NCBI GenBank assembly: GCA_046728975.1
Contig: JBKPFU010000113.1
Coordinates: forward strand, 1 to 34,575
Reading direction: 5' to 3'
Source: JBKPFU01 sp046728975
Lineage (GTDB): Bacteria > Actinomycetota > Thermoleophilia > Gaiellales > Gaiellaceae
Length of the DNA: 34,575 nucleotides
In this document: piece by piece, positions 1 to 7,400 of the stretch
Numbering within the stretch: position 1 is the first letter of the stretch
Layout of the letters: the number at the start of each line of letters is the position of its first letter
Made by a program: the position numbers and the translations under genes
Notes under the pieces: generated by a model
Database searches by the model: none
What the model saw: only the letters and a program-made list of their open reading frames with translations
What the model was told of the DNA's origin: nothing

Positions 1-2619
1 GTCGCGAACGTCGCACCGACCGTCTCCGTCGCCGGCCCGAGCCCGGTGAACGAAGGCTCAACGCACACCTACACGTTCACCGTCGACGACCCGGGTACCG
101 ATGACACGTTCACCGTCAACGAGCCCGCCTACCCGAACTGCGGCGGCGGCGGCCAGTACGTCACCGGTTCGCTCCTGACCAACCCCGACGGCGGCAGCTT
201 CCAGTGCGCCTTCCCGGATGGGCCCACGACCACGAGCGTGGCGATCAGGGTGACCGACGACGACGGCGGCAGCGACACCGACTCCGAATCGGTCAAGGTG
301 GTCCAGGTCGACAACGTCAACCCGACCGTCACCGCGGCGGCCGACCAGTCCTCGGATGAGGGCGAGCACCACTCCTTCGGCCTCGGCTCGTTCTCCGATC
401 CTGGCCCGGACAGCCCCTGGACGGTCTCGGTCGACTGGGGCGACACGACCCCGCCGACGACCTTCCAGGTCACCGGCAGCGGCCCCGCTGTCGCCAAGTC
501 ACTCGGAAACCAGAGCCACACCTACGCCGACAATGGCACGTACACAGTCACGGTCGAGGTCACCGACAAGAACAACGGTGTCGGCCAGGCGACCTTCTCC
601 GTCACCGTCGACAACGTCGCCCCGACCGTCACCCTGACCGGCTCGACCCCGGTCAACGAGGGCTCGACCCACACCTACTCGTACACGACCAGCGACCCGG
701 GCAGCGAGACCTTCAGCCGCGACGCCCAGAGCTGCGACGGCGGCACGCTCTCGAACGCGGCCTTCAACCCGGCCACCGGCGCCGGCAGCTTCGACTGCAC
801 CTACGCGGACGGGCCGAGCTCGCACAACCCGAGCGTGAGCGTCTCCGACGGCGACGGCGGCTCGGACAGCGACTCGCTCCTGGTCAACGTCGAGAACGTC
901 GAGCCGTCGACGCCGAACCTCGTGGCGCCGGCCGACAACGCGACGACCAACGACGACACGCCGGCGTTCGACTGGAGCGACTCCACCGACCCGGCCGGCG
1001 CGAACGACACGATCACCTACAGGATCCAGATCGACAACAACTGCGACTTCTCGAGCCCAGAGCGCGACCAGACGACGAGCTCGTCCGACTTCACGCCCGT
1101 CCTCGGCCTTGCAGAGGACACTTATTGCTGGCGCGTCAACGCGAGCGACGAGGACGGCGGCACAAGCGCCTACAGCTCCGTGCGCCACATCACCATCGAC
1201 GTCAGCTTCCCGACCGTTCAGTCGATCAACCGGGCTGATCCGAACCCGATCAGCGCCTCGAGCGTCAGCTGGACGGTCAAGTTCAGCGAGAACGTCACGG
1301 GCGTGGACGCCACCGACTTCGTGCTTGCTAACACCGGTCTTGGCGGCTCACCTGCGGTCACCGGCGTCAGCGGCGGCGGCGACACCTACACCGTGACGGC
1401 GAGCACGGCGAGCGGCAGCGGCACGCTCGGCCTGAACCTGGTCGACGACGACTCGATCGCCGATGGGGCGGACAACAAGCTTGGCGGGACCGGTGCGGGC
1501 AACGGCAGCTTCACCGGCGAGGTCTACACGATCGACAGAACGCCGCCGAACGTGACAATCAACCAGGCTGCAGGTCAGGCGGATCCGACGAGCACCGCGC
1601 CGATCAAGTTCACCGTGGTCTTCGACGAGCCCATCAGCGGCTTCACCAACGGCGACGTCGATCTCAGCGACAGCACCGCCGGCGGCTTCCTCGTCGCGAA
1701 CGTCTACAACAGCGGCGACGACAAGACGTTCGAGGTTCGGGTCAACGGGATGACGACGGCTGGAGACGTAATCGCGAAGATCGGCGCCAACAAGGCTCAG
1801 GACGCGGCCGGCAACGGGAACAGCGCGTCTACGAGCACCGACAACAAGGTGACGTGGCAGCCGGCGCTCGGCAACAACACGCCGACGGTCTACATCGACG
1901 CACCGCCGTTCGGTTCGGTCTACGCGAAGGGCTCGGCCTCGATCACGCTCAAGGCGCACTTCACCGATCCGGACAACGGCCCCTGGACGTACACGATCAA
2001 CTGGGACGACGCGACGCCGAACAGCACGGGCTCGCTGACGACGAGCGGCCAGAGCTTCCAGGCCAACCACACGTTCGCCAACACCGGCGTCTACACGATC
2101 AACGTCTGCGTCAAGGACAGCGCCGGCGCCAACGGCTGCGCCCAGGTCTGGATCGTCGTCTATGACCCCAACGGCGGCTTCGTCACCGGCGGCGGCTGGA
2201 TCAACGTCGCCCCCGGCTCGTACACCGCCGACCCGACGCTGAGCGGCCGCGCGAACTTCGGTTTCAACTCGCAGTACAAGAAGAACGCGAACATCCCGAC
2301 GGGCGAGACCGAGTTCAACTTCCAGGTCGGGAACTTCAACTTCCACAGCGAGGCCTACAGCTGGCTGGTCGTCTCCGGTTACAAGGCTCAGTACAAGGGC
2401 ACCGGCTCCGTGAACGGCGTCTCCGGCTACGACTTCACGCTGACCGCCTACGACGGCCAGATCACCGGCGGCGGCGGTGTCGACAAGTTCCGGATCCGGA
2501 TCACGAAGACGAACAACGGCAACGTCGTGTTCGACAACCGGAACGGCGTCCCGACCGACATGGACGTCGCAGACCCGCAGGCGATCGCGGGCGGATCGAT
2601 CGTCATCCACAAGGCCTAA
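1..2619 (+). CDS. Secreted PKD/Ig-like repeat protein (3' part, truncated by left edge)
   Basis: The reading frame is open from base 1, so the protein continues to the left; a GTG at 46 is only an internal codon. The 872 visible residues are a chain of beta-sandwich repeats of about 90-100 residues. Two near-identical units share NVAPTV...PVNEGSTHTY (bases 1-120 and 607-700). PKD-type units show VDWGDTTPP / NHTFANTGVYTINV signatures, an Fn3/Ig-like unit lies around residues 300-400, and two bacterial Ig-like units around 400-630. The last 145 residues form a different domain, beginning FVTGGGWINVAPGSY and rich in Gly/Phe/Asn, that caps many secreted PKD proteins. There is no C-terminal membrane anchor or LPXTG motif. 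Surface or extracellular adhesion/binding is inferred from architecture only; no catalytic domain is visible in this part. Confidence 0.88.
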   Translation, partial: VANVAPTVSVAGPSPVNEGSTHTYTFTVDDPGTDDTFTVNEPAYPNCGGGGQYVTGSLLTNPDGGSFQCAFPDGPTTTSVAIRVTDDDGGSDTDSESVKVVQVDNVNPTVTAAADQSSDEGEHHSFGLGSFSDPGPDSPWTVSVDWGDTTPPTTFQVTGSGPAVAKSLGNQSHTYADNGTYTVTVEVTDKNNGVGQATFSVTVDNVAPTVTLTGSTPVNEGSTHTYSYTTSDPGSETFSRDAQSCDGGTLSNAAFNPATGAGSFDCTYADGPSSHNPSVSVSDGDGGSDSDSLLVNVENVEPSTPNLVAPADNATTNDDTPAFDWSDSTDPAGANDTITYRIQIDNNCDFSSPERDQTTSSSDFTPVLGLAEDTYCWRVNASDEDGGTSAYSSVRHITIDVSFPTVQSINRADPNPISASSVSWTVKFSENVTGVDATDFVLANTGLGGSPAVTGVSGGGDTYTVTASTASGSGTLGLNLVDDDSIADGADNKLGGTGAGNGSFTGEVYTIDRTPPNVTINQAAGQADPTSTAPIKFTVVFDEPISGFTNGDVDLSDSTAGGFLVANVYNSGDDKTFEVRVNGMTTAGDVIAKIGANKAQDAAGNGNSASTSTDNKVTWQPALGNNTPTVYIDAPPFGSVYAKGSASITLKAHFTDPDNGPWTYTINWDDATPNSTGSLTTSGQSFQANHTFANTGVYTINVCVKDSAGANGCAQVWIVVYDPNGGFVTGGGWINVAPGSYTADPTLSGRANFGFNSQYKKNANIPTGETEFNFQVGNFNFHSEAYSWLVVSGYKAQYKGTGSVNGVSGYDFTLTAYDGQITGGGGVDKFRIRITKTNNGNVVFDNRNGVPTDMDVADPQAIAGGSIVIHKA

Positions 2620-2667
2620 CCAACTCGCCCCCGCATAATTCGGCGCCCTCCGTGGAAGGGAGGCGTC

Positions 2668-3555
2668 ATGCGCTTCCGGCGCGGCGCTCGCCTCGATACA
2701 GGCCAGGTAACCGACGTGCGCGGCCGCCGCTTCGGCCCCGGCGGTCTCGCGGTGGGCGGTGGCGGCCTCGGGGCTGTCGGCTTGCTCGTCTTCCTGCTGT
2801 TCACGCTGCTCTCGGGCGGCGGCGGTCTCGGGCAACTCGCACCGCTCGATGACCAGCAGGTCGGAGTCGGCGACACTCCCGGCGAGGTCTCCACGGCGTG
2901 CCAGACCGGGGAGGACGCGAATCAGCGGCAGGACTGCCGCATCGTCGCCGTCGTCAACAGCGTTCAGCAGTTCTGGGGCGGTGTTTTCCAACGGAGTGGC
3001 AGGCAGTACCAGAACGTCGACACCGTCTTCTTCACGGATCAGGTGCAGACGGCGTGCGGGTTCGCAAGCTCGCAGGTCGGCCCGTTCTATTGCCCGCGCG
3101 ATCGACTGGTCTACATCGACCTCGGCTTCTTCGACGACCTCCAGTCCCGTTTCGGCGCCGGCGATTCGCCGTTCGTGGAGGCGTACGTCATCGCGCATGA
3201 GTACGGCCATCACGTGCAGAACCAGCTCGGCGTCCTCGACCGGATCGGGAACGACACGCAGGGGCCGGAGAGCCGCGCGGTGCGCGCCGAGCTGCAGGCC
3301 GACTGCTACGCCGGCGTCTGGGCCGCCAACGCCGTCAAGACCGGGTTGATCGAAGAGCTGACCCAGGCGGATATCAACGAGGGGCTGGACGCCGCCTCCG
3401 CGATCGGCGACGACCGGATCCAGGAGCGGACGCAGGGTCAGGTGAACCCGGAGACGTGGACGCACGGCTCCTCGGAGCAGCGCCGGCGCTGGTTCTCGCG
3501 CGGCTACGAGCAGGGTCGTCCGGCAGCCTGCGACACCTTCACGGGCTCGATCTAG
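2668..3555 (+). CDS. Neutral zinc metallopeptidase, YpfJ family (membrane anchored)
   Basis: 295 residues, ATG start behind a GGGAGG ribosome-binding site. After a short Arg-rich cytoplasmic segment (1-30) comes one hydrophobic Gly/Leu-rich helix (about 31-55), then an extracytoplasmic domain. The zinc site is HEYGH at 177-181 (HEXXH, followed by HVQNQLG) and the third ligand is probably Glu208 in ELQADCYAG. This matches the putative neutral zinc metallopeptidase family (Pfam zn_metallopep / YpfJ), whose N-terminal RRG...VEDRRG-like segment is also recognisable here as RFRRGARLDTGQVTDVRG. Substrate unknown. The gene converges on the BrkB-like gene with only 3 bases between stop codons. Confidence 0.93.
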   Translation: MRFRRGARLDTGQVTDVRGRRFGPGGLAVGGGGLGAVGLLVFLLFTLLSGGGGLGQLAPLDDQQVGVGDTPGEVSTACQTGEDANQRQDCRIVAVVNSVQQFWGGVFQRSGRQYQNVDTVFFTDQVQTACGFASSQVGPFYCPRDRLVYIDLGFFDDLQSRFGAGDSPFVEAYVIAHEYGHHVQNQLGVLDRIGNDTQGPESRAVRAELQADCYAGVWAANAVKTGLIEELTQADINEGLDAASAIGDDRIQERTQGQVNPETWTHGSSEQRRRWFSRGYEQGRPAACDTFTGSI

Positions 3556-3558
3556 CGG

Positions 3559-4512
3559 TTAGTCGGGCTCCACGCGAGGCGGCAGGAAGGGCTCGCGCTC
3601 CTCCGGGTGCCCTCTTTCGATCTCGCGGCCGCGCTCCACCTCCGCGTTCAGCTCCGCCCCGAACAGGATCGCGACGTTGGTGAGCCACAGCCATACGAGG
3701 AAGATGATGATCGCGCCGAGCGAGCCGTAGGTCTTGTTGTACGAACCGAAGTTGGCGACGTACAAGCCGAACGCCGCCGAGGCCGCCATCCACGCGAGCA
3801 CCGCGAAGATGCCGCCCGGCGTCACCCACCGTAACCCGGGCTGGCGGACGTTGGGCGTCGCGTAGTAGAGGATCGAGAACATGAAGCCGACGACGAGGAT
3901 CAGAACCGGCCACTTGGCGATGTCCCAAGCGGTGACGGCGGCGCCTCCAAGGCCGACAAGCTTGCCGACGCGGTCGGCCAGCGGCCCGGTGACGACAACC
4001 GCAACGGCGGTGACTGCGAGCAGGATGAGCATCACGATCGTGATCACGATGCGTAGCGGCAACGTGAAGTAGATCGGCCGCCCTTCCTTGACGTCCCAGA
4101 TGACGTTCGCGGCCCGGATGAAGGCCCCGATGTAGGCCGACGCGGACCAGATCGCGCCGGCAAGGCCGACAACGAAGAGGATTCCGGCTCCGCCGCGGCT
4201 CTTTGTCAGCCCGTTCAGGGCGTTCTCGAGGATCTCGTGCGCCGGCCCCGGGGCGAAGCTGCCGAGGTTGTCGAGGAGCGGCTTCGTGGCCGACTGGCCG
4301 ATCAAGCCGAGGATCGAGACGAGCGCGATCAGCGCGGGGAACAAGGCGATGATGCCGTAGTAGGTCAGCGCCGCGGCCCAGTCCGTGAGGTTGTCCTCGC
4401 TGAACTCCTTGAAGGTCCGCTTGAAGACGTCGATCCACGCCCTCCTGGGAAGGGCGGTCGGTTTATCAGGCGCCCGGCGGCGGCCCGGCTGTCGCTCCGA
4501 TCGTGTAGCCAT
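3559..4512 (-). CDS. YihY/BrkB family inner-membrane protein
   Basis: 317 residues from the ATG at 4512. An upstream in-frame start at 4635 would add a Cys/Ser-rich stretch overlapping the neighbouring gene and looks spurious. The protein opens with a basic segment, then FSEDNLTDWAAALTYYGIIALFPALIAL, the signature of the BrkB/YihY family, followed by about five more hydrophobic helices and a charged tail (EVERGREIERG). YihY was once called ribonuclease BN but is now regarded as a membrane protein of unclear transport function. Residues GPAHEILENALNGL and FLVWLWLTNVAILFGAELNAE are typical of the family. Confidence 0.93.
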   Translation of the reverse strand: MATRSERQPGRRRAPDKPTALPRRAWIDVFKRTFKEFSEDNLTDWAAALTYYGIIALFPALIALVSILGLIGQSATKPLLDNLGSFAPGPAHEILENALNGLTKSRGGAGILFVVGLAGAIWSASAYIGAFIRAANVIWDVKEGRPIYFTLPLRIVITIVMLILLAVTAVAVVVTGPLADRVGKLVGLGGAAVTAWDIAKWPVLILVVGFMFSILYYATPNVRQPGLRWVTPGGIFAVLAWMAASAAFGLYVANFGSYNKTYGSLGAIIIFLVWLWLTNVAILFGAELNAEVERGREIERGHPEEREPFLPPRVEPD

Positions 4513-4575
4513 CGACCCGAGAGCAGTGGTATCCGAACCTCGAGCGCCCAAACACGGGTGTGAGCAGCACGAACG

Positions 4576-4604
4576 CCGAAGGGCCGCTTGGAGCGGCCCT
4601 TCGG
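4576..4604 (-). terminator. Perfect 12-bp stem hairpin downstream of the PRC/DUF2795 gene
   Basis: CCGAAGGGCCGC (4576-4587) and GCGGCCCTTCGG (4593-4604) are exact complements around a 5-base loop. The hairpin lies 24 bases past the stop of the minus-strand gene ending at 4628. No U-tract follows on the minus strand, so it is either an I-shaped terminator of the kind described for actinobacteria or an mRNA 3'-end stabiliser. Confidence 0.6.
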
Positions 4605-4627
4605 AAATGAAGTCAGGCGTAGGTCGC

Positions 4628-5455
4628 TCAGCCAAGCCGACCGATCGCCTCGCTCACCTCGGTCGGCGACTTGAACCTCCTCCGCGGCAGCCGCTCGAGC
4701 GTGTCGCGCACCTCGCGATCGGCGCCCTGGCTCTTCGCGTCGTTGACGAGCTTCTGCTTGTCGGTCGGATAGCCCACGCCCTCCAGGAACGCTTGCACGT
4801 GGACGGGATGCGCCTTAGACGTCGAACGGCGGCCGGCGGATCGACTCCGTCGGCGGCGAACCGCCTCGCGGAGCCGCGCCTTGGTCATGTTCGAGCGTCC
4901 TTCGATATCGAGGCGCTTCGCCTCCTCATACAACTCCGCCTTCGTCGGCTCGTCCGATCGGCTCGAGGAGCGACCGCTGCGAGCTCGGCTTGTAGACCGA
5001 CCGCGGCCGGCGCTTCCGCTGCGCCGTGCGGTCGACCTCCGCCGTGCCGCGCTCGGGCGCGATCGACTTGCACCTCGCGATTGGCTGGACGCGGGCGTCG
5101 TTCTGCGCCGCTCGGAGCCGCCGAAGTAGTCGGAGATGCGCGTCCGAAGGGCCTCGGTCAAGGGGCGGTCGGACTCGTACTCGGGCGCGCCCTCCAACCG
5201 GCCGCGCTCAAGGCCGACCGACACTCTCCTCGCCTGCAGGTCGACTCGATCGACGAGACCTGCGGGCACGAGGAGCTGCCGCCCCCGCTCGAACCCAAAA
5301 CCCCGCTCGACGACGACGAAGCCGCCGCTCGCGCTCGAATCGGTGCGTACGACTCTGCCGATCGTCCCGTCCTTCCCTTCGACCTCGAAGCCCCCGAGGT
5401 CGACCGTCGCCACGCTGTCATCGCGAAACTTCCAAATCTCACGCGCCACTTCCAT
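4628..5455 (-). CDS. PRC-barrel + Ser/Arg-rich linker + SAP/Rho-N-like + DUF2795 protein
   Basis: 275 residues from ATG 5455; GGAGGG sits 5 bases upstream of this ATG, which favours it over the GTG one codon earlier. Residues 1-85 look like a PRC-barrel domain (VATVDLGGFEVEGKDGTIGRV). Residues about 115-170 are a low-complexity Ser/Arg/Ala stretch with strong positive charge. Residues about 170-205 (PTKAELYEEAKRLDIEGRSNM) resemble a SAP or Rho-N helical DNA/RNA-binding module. The C-terminal 60 residues (VQAFLEGVGYPTDKQKLVNDA...LERLPRRRFKSPTEVSEAIG) fit DUF2795. Nucleic-acid binding, perhaps nucleoid-associated, is an inference from basic charge plus the SAP-like module. Divergent from the VOC gene. 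Confidence 0.8.
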   Translation of the reverse strand: MEVAREIWKFRDDSVATVDLGGFEVEGKDGTIGRVVRTDSSASGGFVVVERGFGFERGRQLLVPAGLVDRVDLQARRVSVGLERGRLEGAPEYESDRPLTEALRTRISDYFGGSERRRTTPASSQSRGASRSRPSAARRRSTARRSGSAGRGRSTSRARSGRSSSRSDEPTKAELYEEAKRLDIEGRSNMTKARLREAVRRRRSRSAGRRSTSKAHPVHVQAFLEGVGYPTDKQKLVNDAKSQGADREVRDTLERLPRRRFKSPTEVSEAIGRLG

Positions 5456-5524
5456 CACTCCCTCCGCAGTTGGTCCCGACTCCTATTCGATTCCCGTTGG
5501 ACGGGCTCGGTAAGACTGCGTTTT

Positions 5525-5537
5525 TCGCAATTTGCGA
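5525..5537. promoter_or_regulatory. Inverted repeat in divergent intergenic region (possible operator)
   Basis: TCGCAA-T-TTGCGA, an exact 6-bp inverted repeat with a 1-base centre, lies in the 120-bp gap between the divergent PRC/DUF2795 and VOC genes. It could be a small operator or promoter-associated element. No regulator can be assigned. Confidence 0.3.
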
Positions 5538-5575
5538 GCTTTCGCGCGGACCCTGGCCGTTAACGTGCGGCCGTA

Positions 5576-5977
5576 GTGCACACGGTTCGCCTCGATCACA
5601 CCGTCATCGCGGTGTCCGACTGGGAGATCTCGAACCGCTTCTACCGGGAGGTCGTCGGTGCCGAGCTCGTCCCGATGGCACCGGGTCGCGTCTCGTACCG
5701 GCTGGGCGACACACAGCTCAATGTCCACGGGCCGGGCGTCGACGTCTCGAGCAACGTCGCGCGCCTGCCCGTTCAACCCGGCAACAGCGACATCTGCTTC
5801 GTCTGGCCCGGTCCGATCGCGGAGGCGGTCGCGCATCTCGAGCAGCAGGGGGTCGAGGTCGAGACGGGACCGGTGGAGCGGTTCGGTGCGCAGGGGCCGG
5901 GCACGAGCGTCTACTTCCGCGATCCGGACGGCAGTCTGCTCGAGTTCATCTCGTACGCGGGCAGAGCCACCGTTTAG
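5576..5977 (+). CDS. VOC family (glyoxalase/bleomycin-resistance fold) protein
   Basis: 133 residues, GTG start. It begins VRLDHTVIAVSDWEISNRFYREVVGAEL and ends VYFRDPDGSLLEFISY, the two halves typical of a single vicinal-oxygen-chelate module. Probable metal ligands are His5 (LDH) and the Glu of LLEF, with other ligands supplied by the inner strands. The family includes glyoxalase I, dioxygenases and fosfomycin or bleomycin resistance proteins, so the substrate cannot be assigned. TAACGT lies 9 bases before the start, so the mRNA may have almost no leader. Confidence 0.88.
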   Translation: MHTVRLDHTVIAVSDWEISNRFYREVVGAELVPMAPGRVSYRLGDTQLNVHGPGVDVSSNVARLPVQPGNSDICFVWPGPIAEAVAHLEQQGVEVETGPVERFGAQGPGTSVYFRDPDGSLLEFISYAGRATV

Positions 5978-6032
5978 GGCGCTGCCGCACGAGGTATGGC
6001 GACTTCATCCGTCCGAGCAAAGGAGGAGAGAG

Positions 6033-6218
6033 ATGGCGAACCCGGCTCCCGTCGGCAGCGATGTTTCGGCAGGGACGTACCGCTGCACCAACTGCGGCTA
6101 CGAGATGAGCGTCTCGTCGGTCCAATCGCTTCCGCCGTGTCCGAAATGCAACGGGCCGAACGAGTGGGAAGCAAGGTCGGGCGGCGACAGCCCCGCGGAT
6201 CCCTATCCCGACCAGTAG
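6033..6218 (+). CDS. Small zinc-ribbon protein (61 aa)
   Basis: ATG at 6033 is preceded by an excellent ribosome-binding site (AAAGGAGGAGAGAG), which fixes the start. The 61-residue product has two CxxC knuckles, YRCTNCGYE and PPCPKCNGP, spaced as in rubredoxin-like/zinc-ribbon folds, followed by a conserved-looking W and an acidic, Pro-rich tail. It resembles short zinc-ribbon proteins common in actinobacteria; the function is unknown, and nucleic-acid or protein binding is only possible. It sits 12 bases upstream of the next small gene and is probably cotranscribed with it. Confidence 0.82.
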   Translation: MANPAPVGSDVSAGTYRCTNCGYEMSVSSVQSLPPCPKCNGPNEWEARSGGDSPADPYPDQ

Positions 6219-6230
6219 CTGAGGCAAGCG

Positions 6231-6482
6231 ATGCCACGCCGCAGTGACGTCGTCGCCGAGCAGCTGAACGCTCTCGCAGAGAACCTCGAAAACCTCTGGC
6301 GCGCGGCGACGCGCGATCCGGCCAAGGAGGCTCGGCGCGAGCGCGCCTGGACGATGCTGATGGCCGGTGTGGGTGTCGCGGCCACGATGGTGACCCGCCG
6401 CGTCTTGGCTAAGGCCTGGCCGATCCTGACCGGCGAACCGCCGCCGATGCCGCGGCCACCTCGGGCGAAGGCGATCCGCTAA
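6231..6482 (+). CDS. Small DUF4235-like membrane-associated protein
   Basis: 83 residues, ATG start with GAGG 6 bases upstream. A charged N-terminus (about 1-40, including DPAKEARRER) is followed by one hydrophobic segment (about 42-58, MLMAGVGVAATMVTRRVLAKAW) and a Pro-rich basic tail. The pattern of a glycine-rich helix followed by RRVLAKAWPILTGEPPP resembles DUF4235 integral membrane proteins of actinobacteria. No enzymatic motif is visible. Confidence 0.7.
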   Translation: MPRRSDVVAEQLNALAENLENLWRAATRDPAKEARRERAWTMLMAGVGVAATMVTRRVLAKAWPILTGEPPPMPRPPRAKAIR

Positions 6483-6541
6483 CGGAGATAAGGCGCCGGC
6501 GCCGTCGGGAGGCGCTCCTGGAGTGCTGCCGTTTATTTAAG

Positions 6542-6571
6542 TTGAATCTTTCGTAAGCATCTGCTTACACT
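6542..6571 (+). promoter_or_regulatory. Leaderless promoter with ArsR-type operator
   Basis: TTGAAT (6542-6547) and TACACT (6566-6571) are spaced 18 bases apart. TACACT ends 6 bases before the ATG at 6578, predicting transcription from the start codon itself, and no Shine-Dalgarno is present. A perfect inverted repeat GTAAGCA-TC-TGCTTAC (6553-6568) overlaps the -10 and spacer, an ideal position for autorepression by the ArsR protein it precedes. Confidence 0.65.
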
Positions 6572-6577
6572 ACGCCG

Positions 6578-6898
6578 ATGGAGTCGGCGCTTCGGGCAAT
6601 GGCGGCGCCGCGACGGCGGCAGATCCTTCGCCTCGTCATCGACGAGGAGCTCTCGGCCGGCGAGATCTCCTTGCACTTCGACGTGTCGCGTCCCGCCGTC
6701 TCGCAGCACCTGAACATCTTGAAGGAGGCCGGGCTCGTGAACGAGCGACGCGACGGCACCAGGCGCCTTTACCGCGCTCGTCCGGAAGGGTTGACGGAGC
6801 TGAAGGAATTCCTCGAGGAGTTCTGGGGCGACCGGCTCGAGGCGCTGAAACGTGAGGCCGAACGACAGGAGAGGAGAAAGCATGCAAAGCACGACTGA
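6578..6898 (+). CDS. ArsR-family winged-helix transcriptional regulator
   Basis: 106 residues. The N-terminal helix-turn-helix (about 15-60) reads MAAPRRRQILRLVIDEELSAGEI...DVSRPAVSQHLNILKEAGLV, followed by a wing (ERRDGTRRLYRARPEGL) and a charged C-terminal helix. It lacks the ELCVCD metal-binding motif of ArsR/SmtB metal sensors, so it belongs to the non-metal subgroup usually paired with SRPBCC proteins. The 3' end overlaps the SRPBCC gene by 17 bases, indicating coupled translation. It probably represses its own operon through the palindrome at 6553-6568. Confidence 0.92.
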   Translation: MESALRAMAAPRRRQILRLVIDEELSAGEISLHFDVSRPAVSQHLNILKEAGLVNERRDGTRRLYRARPEGLTELKEFLEEFWGDRLEALKREAERQERRKHAKHD

Positions 6899-7355
6899 GA
6901 CCATCGCGATCGAGCGCGAGCTCACGATCGCCGCGAGCCCCGAGACCGTCTGGGGGTTCCTCGTCGATCCCGACAAGGCGACGCGCTGGATGGGTCAGAC
7001 GGCGGAGCTCGACGCGCGGCCGGGCGGCACGTACCGAGTCGCGGTGGTTCCCGGCCACACCGCGAGCGGCGAGTTCGTAGAGGTCGACCCGCCGCGGCGG
7101 CTCGTCCACACGTGGGGCTGGGAGCCCGGTGAGGAGGGCGCGAACCCTGTCCCGCCCGGCTCGAGCACCATCGAGTACGAGCTGATCCCGGAGGGGAACG
7201 GCACCAAGCTTCGCTTCACGCACCGCGGCCTGCCGACAAAGGAGGCGGGCGAGTCCCACGAGCACGGGTGGGACCACTACTTCGCGCGGTTGGCCGCCGC
7301 GGCTTCGGGCGGTGACCCGGGGCCCGACCCGTGGGTGAGCGGCCAGATGGACTGA
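6882..7355 (+). CDS. SRPBCC (AHSA1/START-like) protein partnered with ArsR
   Basis: 157 residues. ATG 6882 is chosen because GGAGAGGAGAAAGC lies directly upstream; an in-frame ATG at 6852 has no such site. The sequence shows the AHSA1-type START fold: IERELTIAASPETVWGFLVDPDKATRWMG at the N-terminus, GGTYRV and GEFVEVDPPRRLVHTWGWE in the strands, and EHGWDHYFARLAAAA at the C-terminal helix. Such domains bind hydrophobic ligands in a deep cavity. The ArsR-SRPBCC pairing is widespread in soil bacteria; the ligand is unknown. Confidence 0.92.
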   Translation: MQSTTETIAIERELTIAASPETVWGFLVDPDKATRWMGQTAELDARPGGTYRVAVVPGHTASGEFVEVDPPRRLVHTWGWEPGEEGANPVPPGSSTIEYELIPEGNGTKLRFTHRGLPTKEAGESHEHGWDHYFARLAAAASGGDPGPDPWVSGQMD

Positions 7356-7400
7356 CCCGGGCTTGATCGGGGCGCGGCGCTGCGGTTCGATTAGCGCCGG

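Noticed and set aside
1348..3465. Long minus-strand open frame of about 700 codons across the PKD and metallopeptidase genes
   Set aside because: It is antisense to two well-supported genes, rich in Arg/Val/Asp as expected for a GC-rich shadow frame, and has no recognisable domain.
3559..4635. Upstream start (4635) for the BrkB-like gene
   Set aside because: It would overlap the neighbouring gene and the 12-bp hairpin and adds a Cys/Ser-rich segment unlike the family; ATG 4512 gives the normal length.
6492..6503. GGCGCCGGCGCC self-complementary run after the DUF4235-like gene
   Set aside because: Short GC-only palindromes are expected in DNA this rich in G+C; there is no U-tract or loop geometry to call it a terminator.
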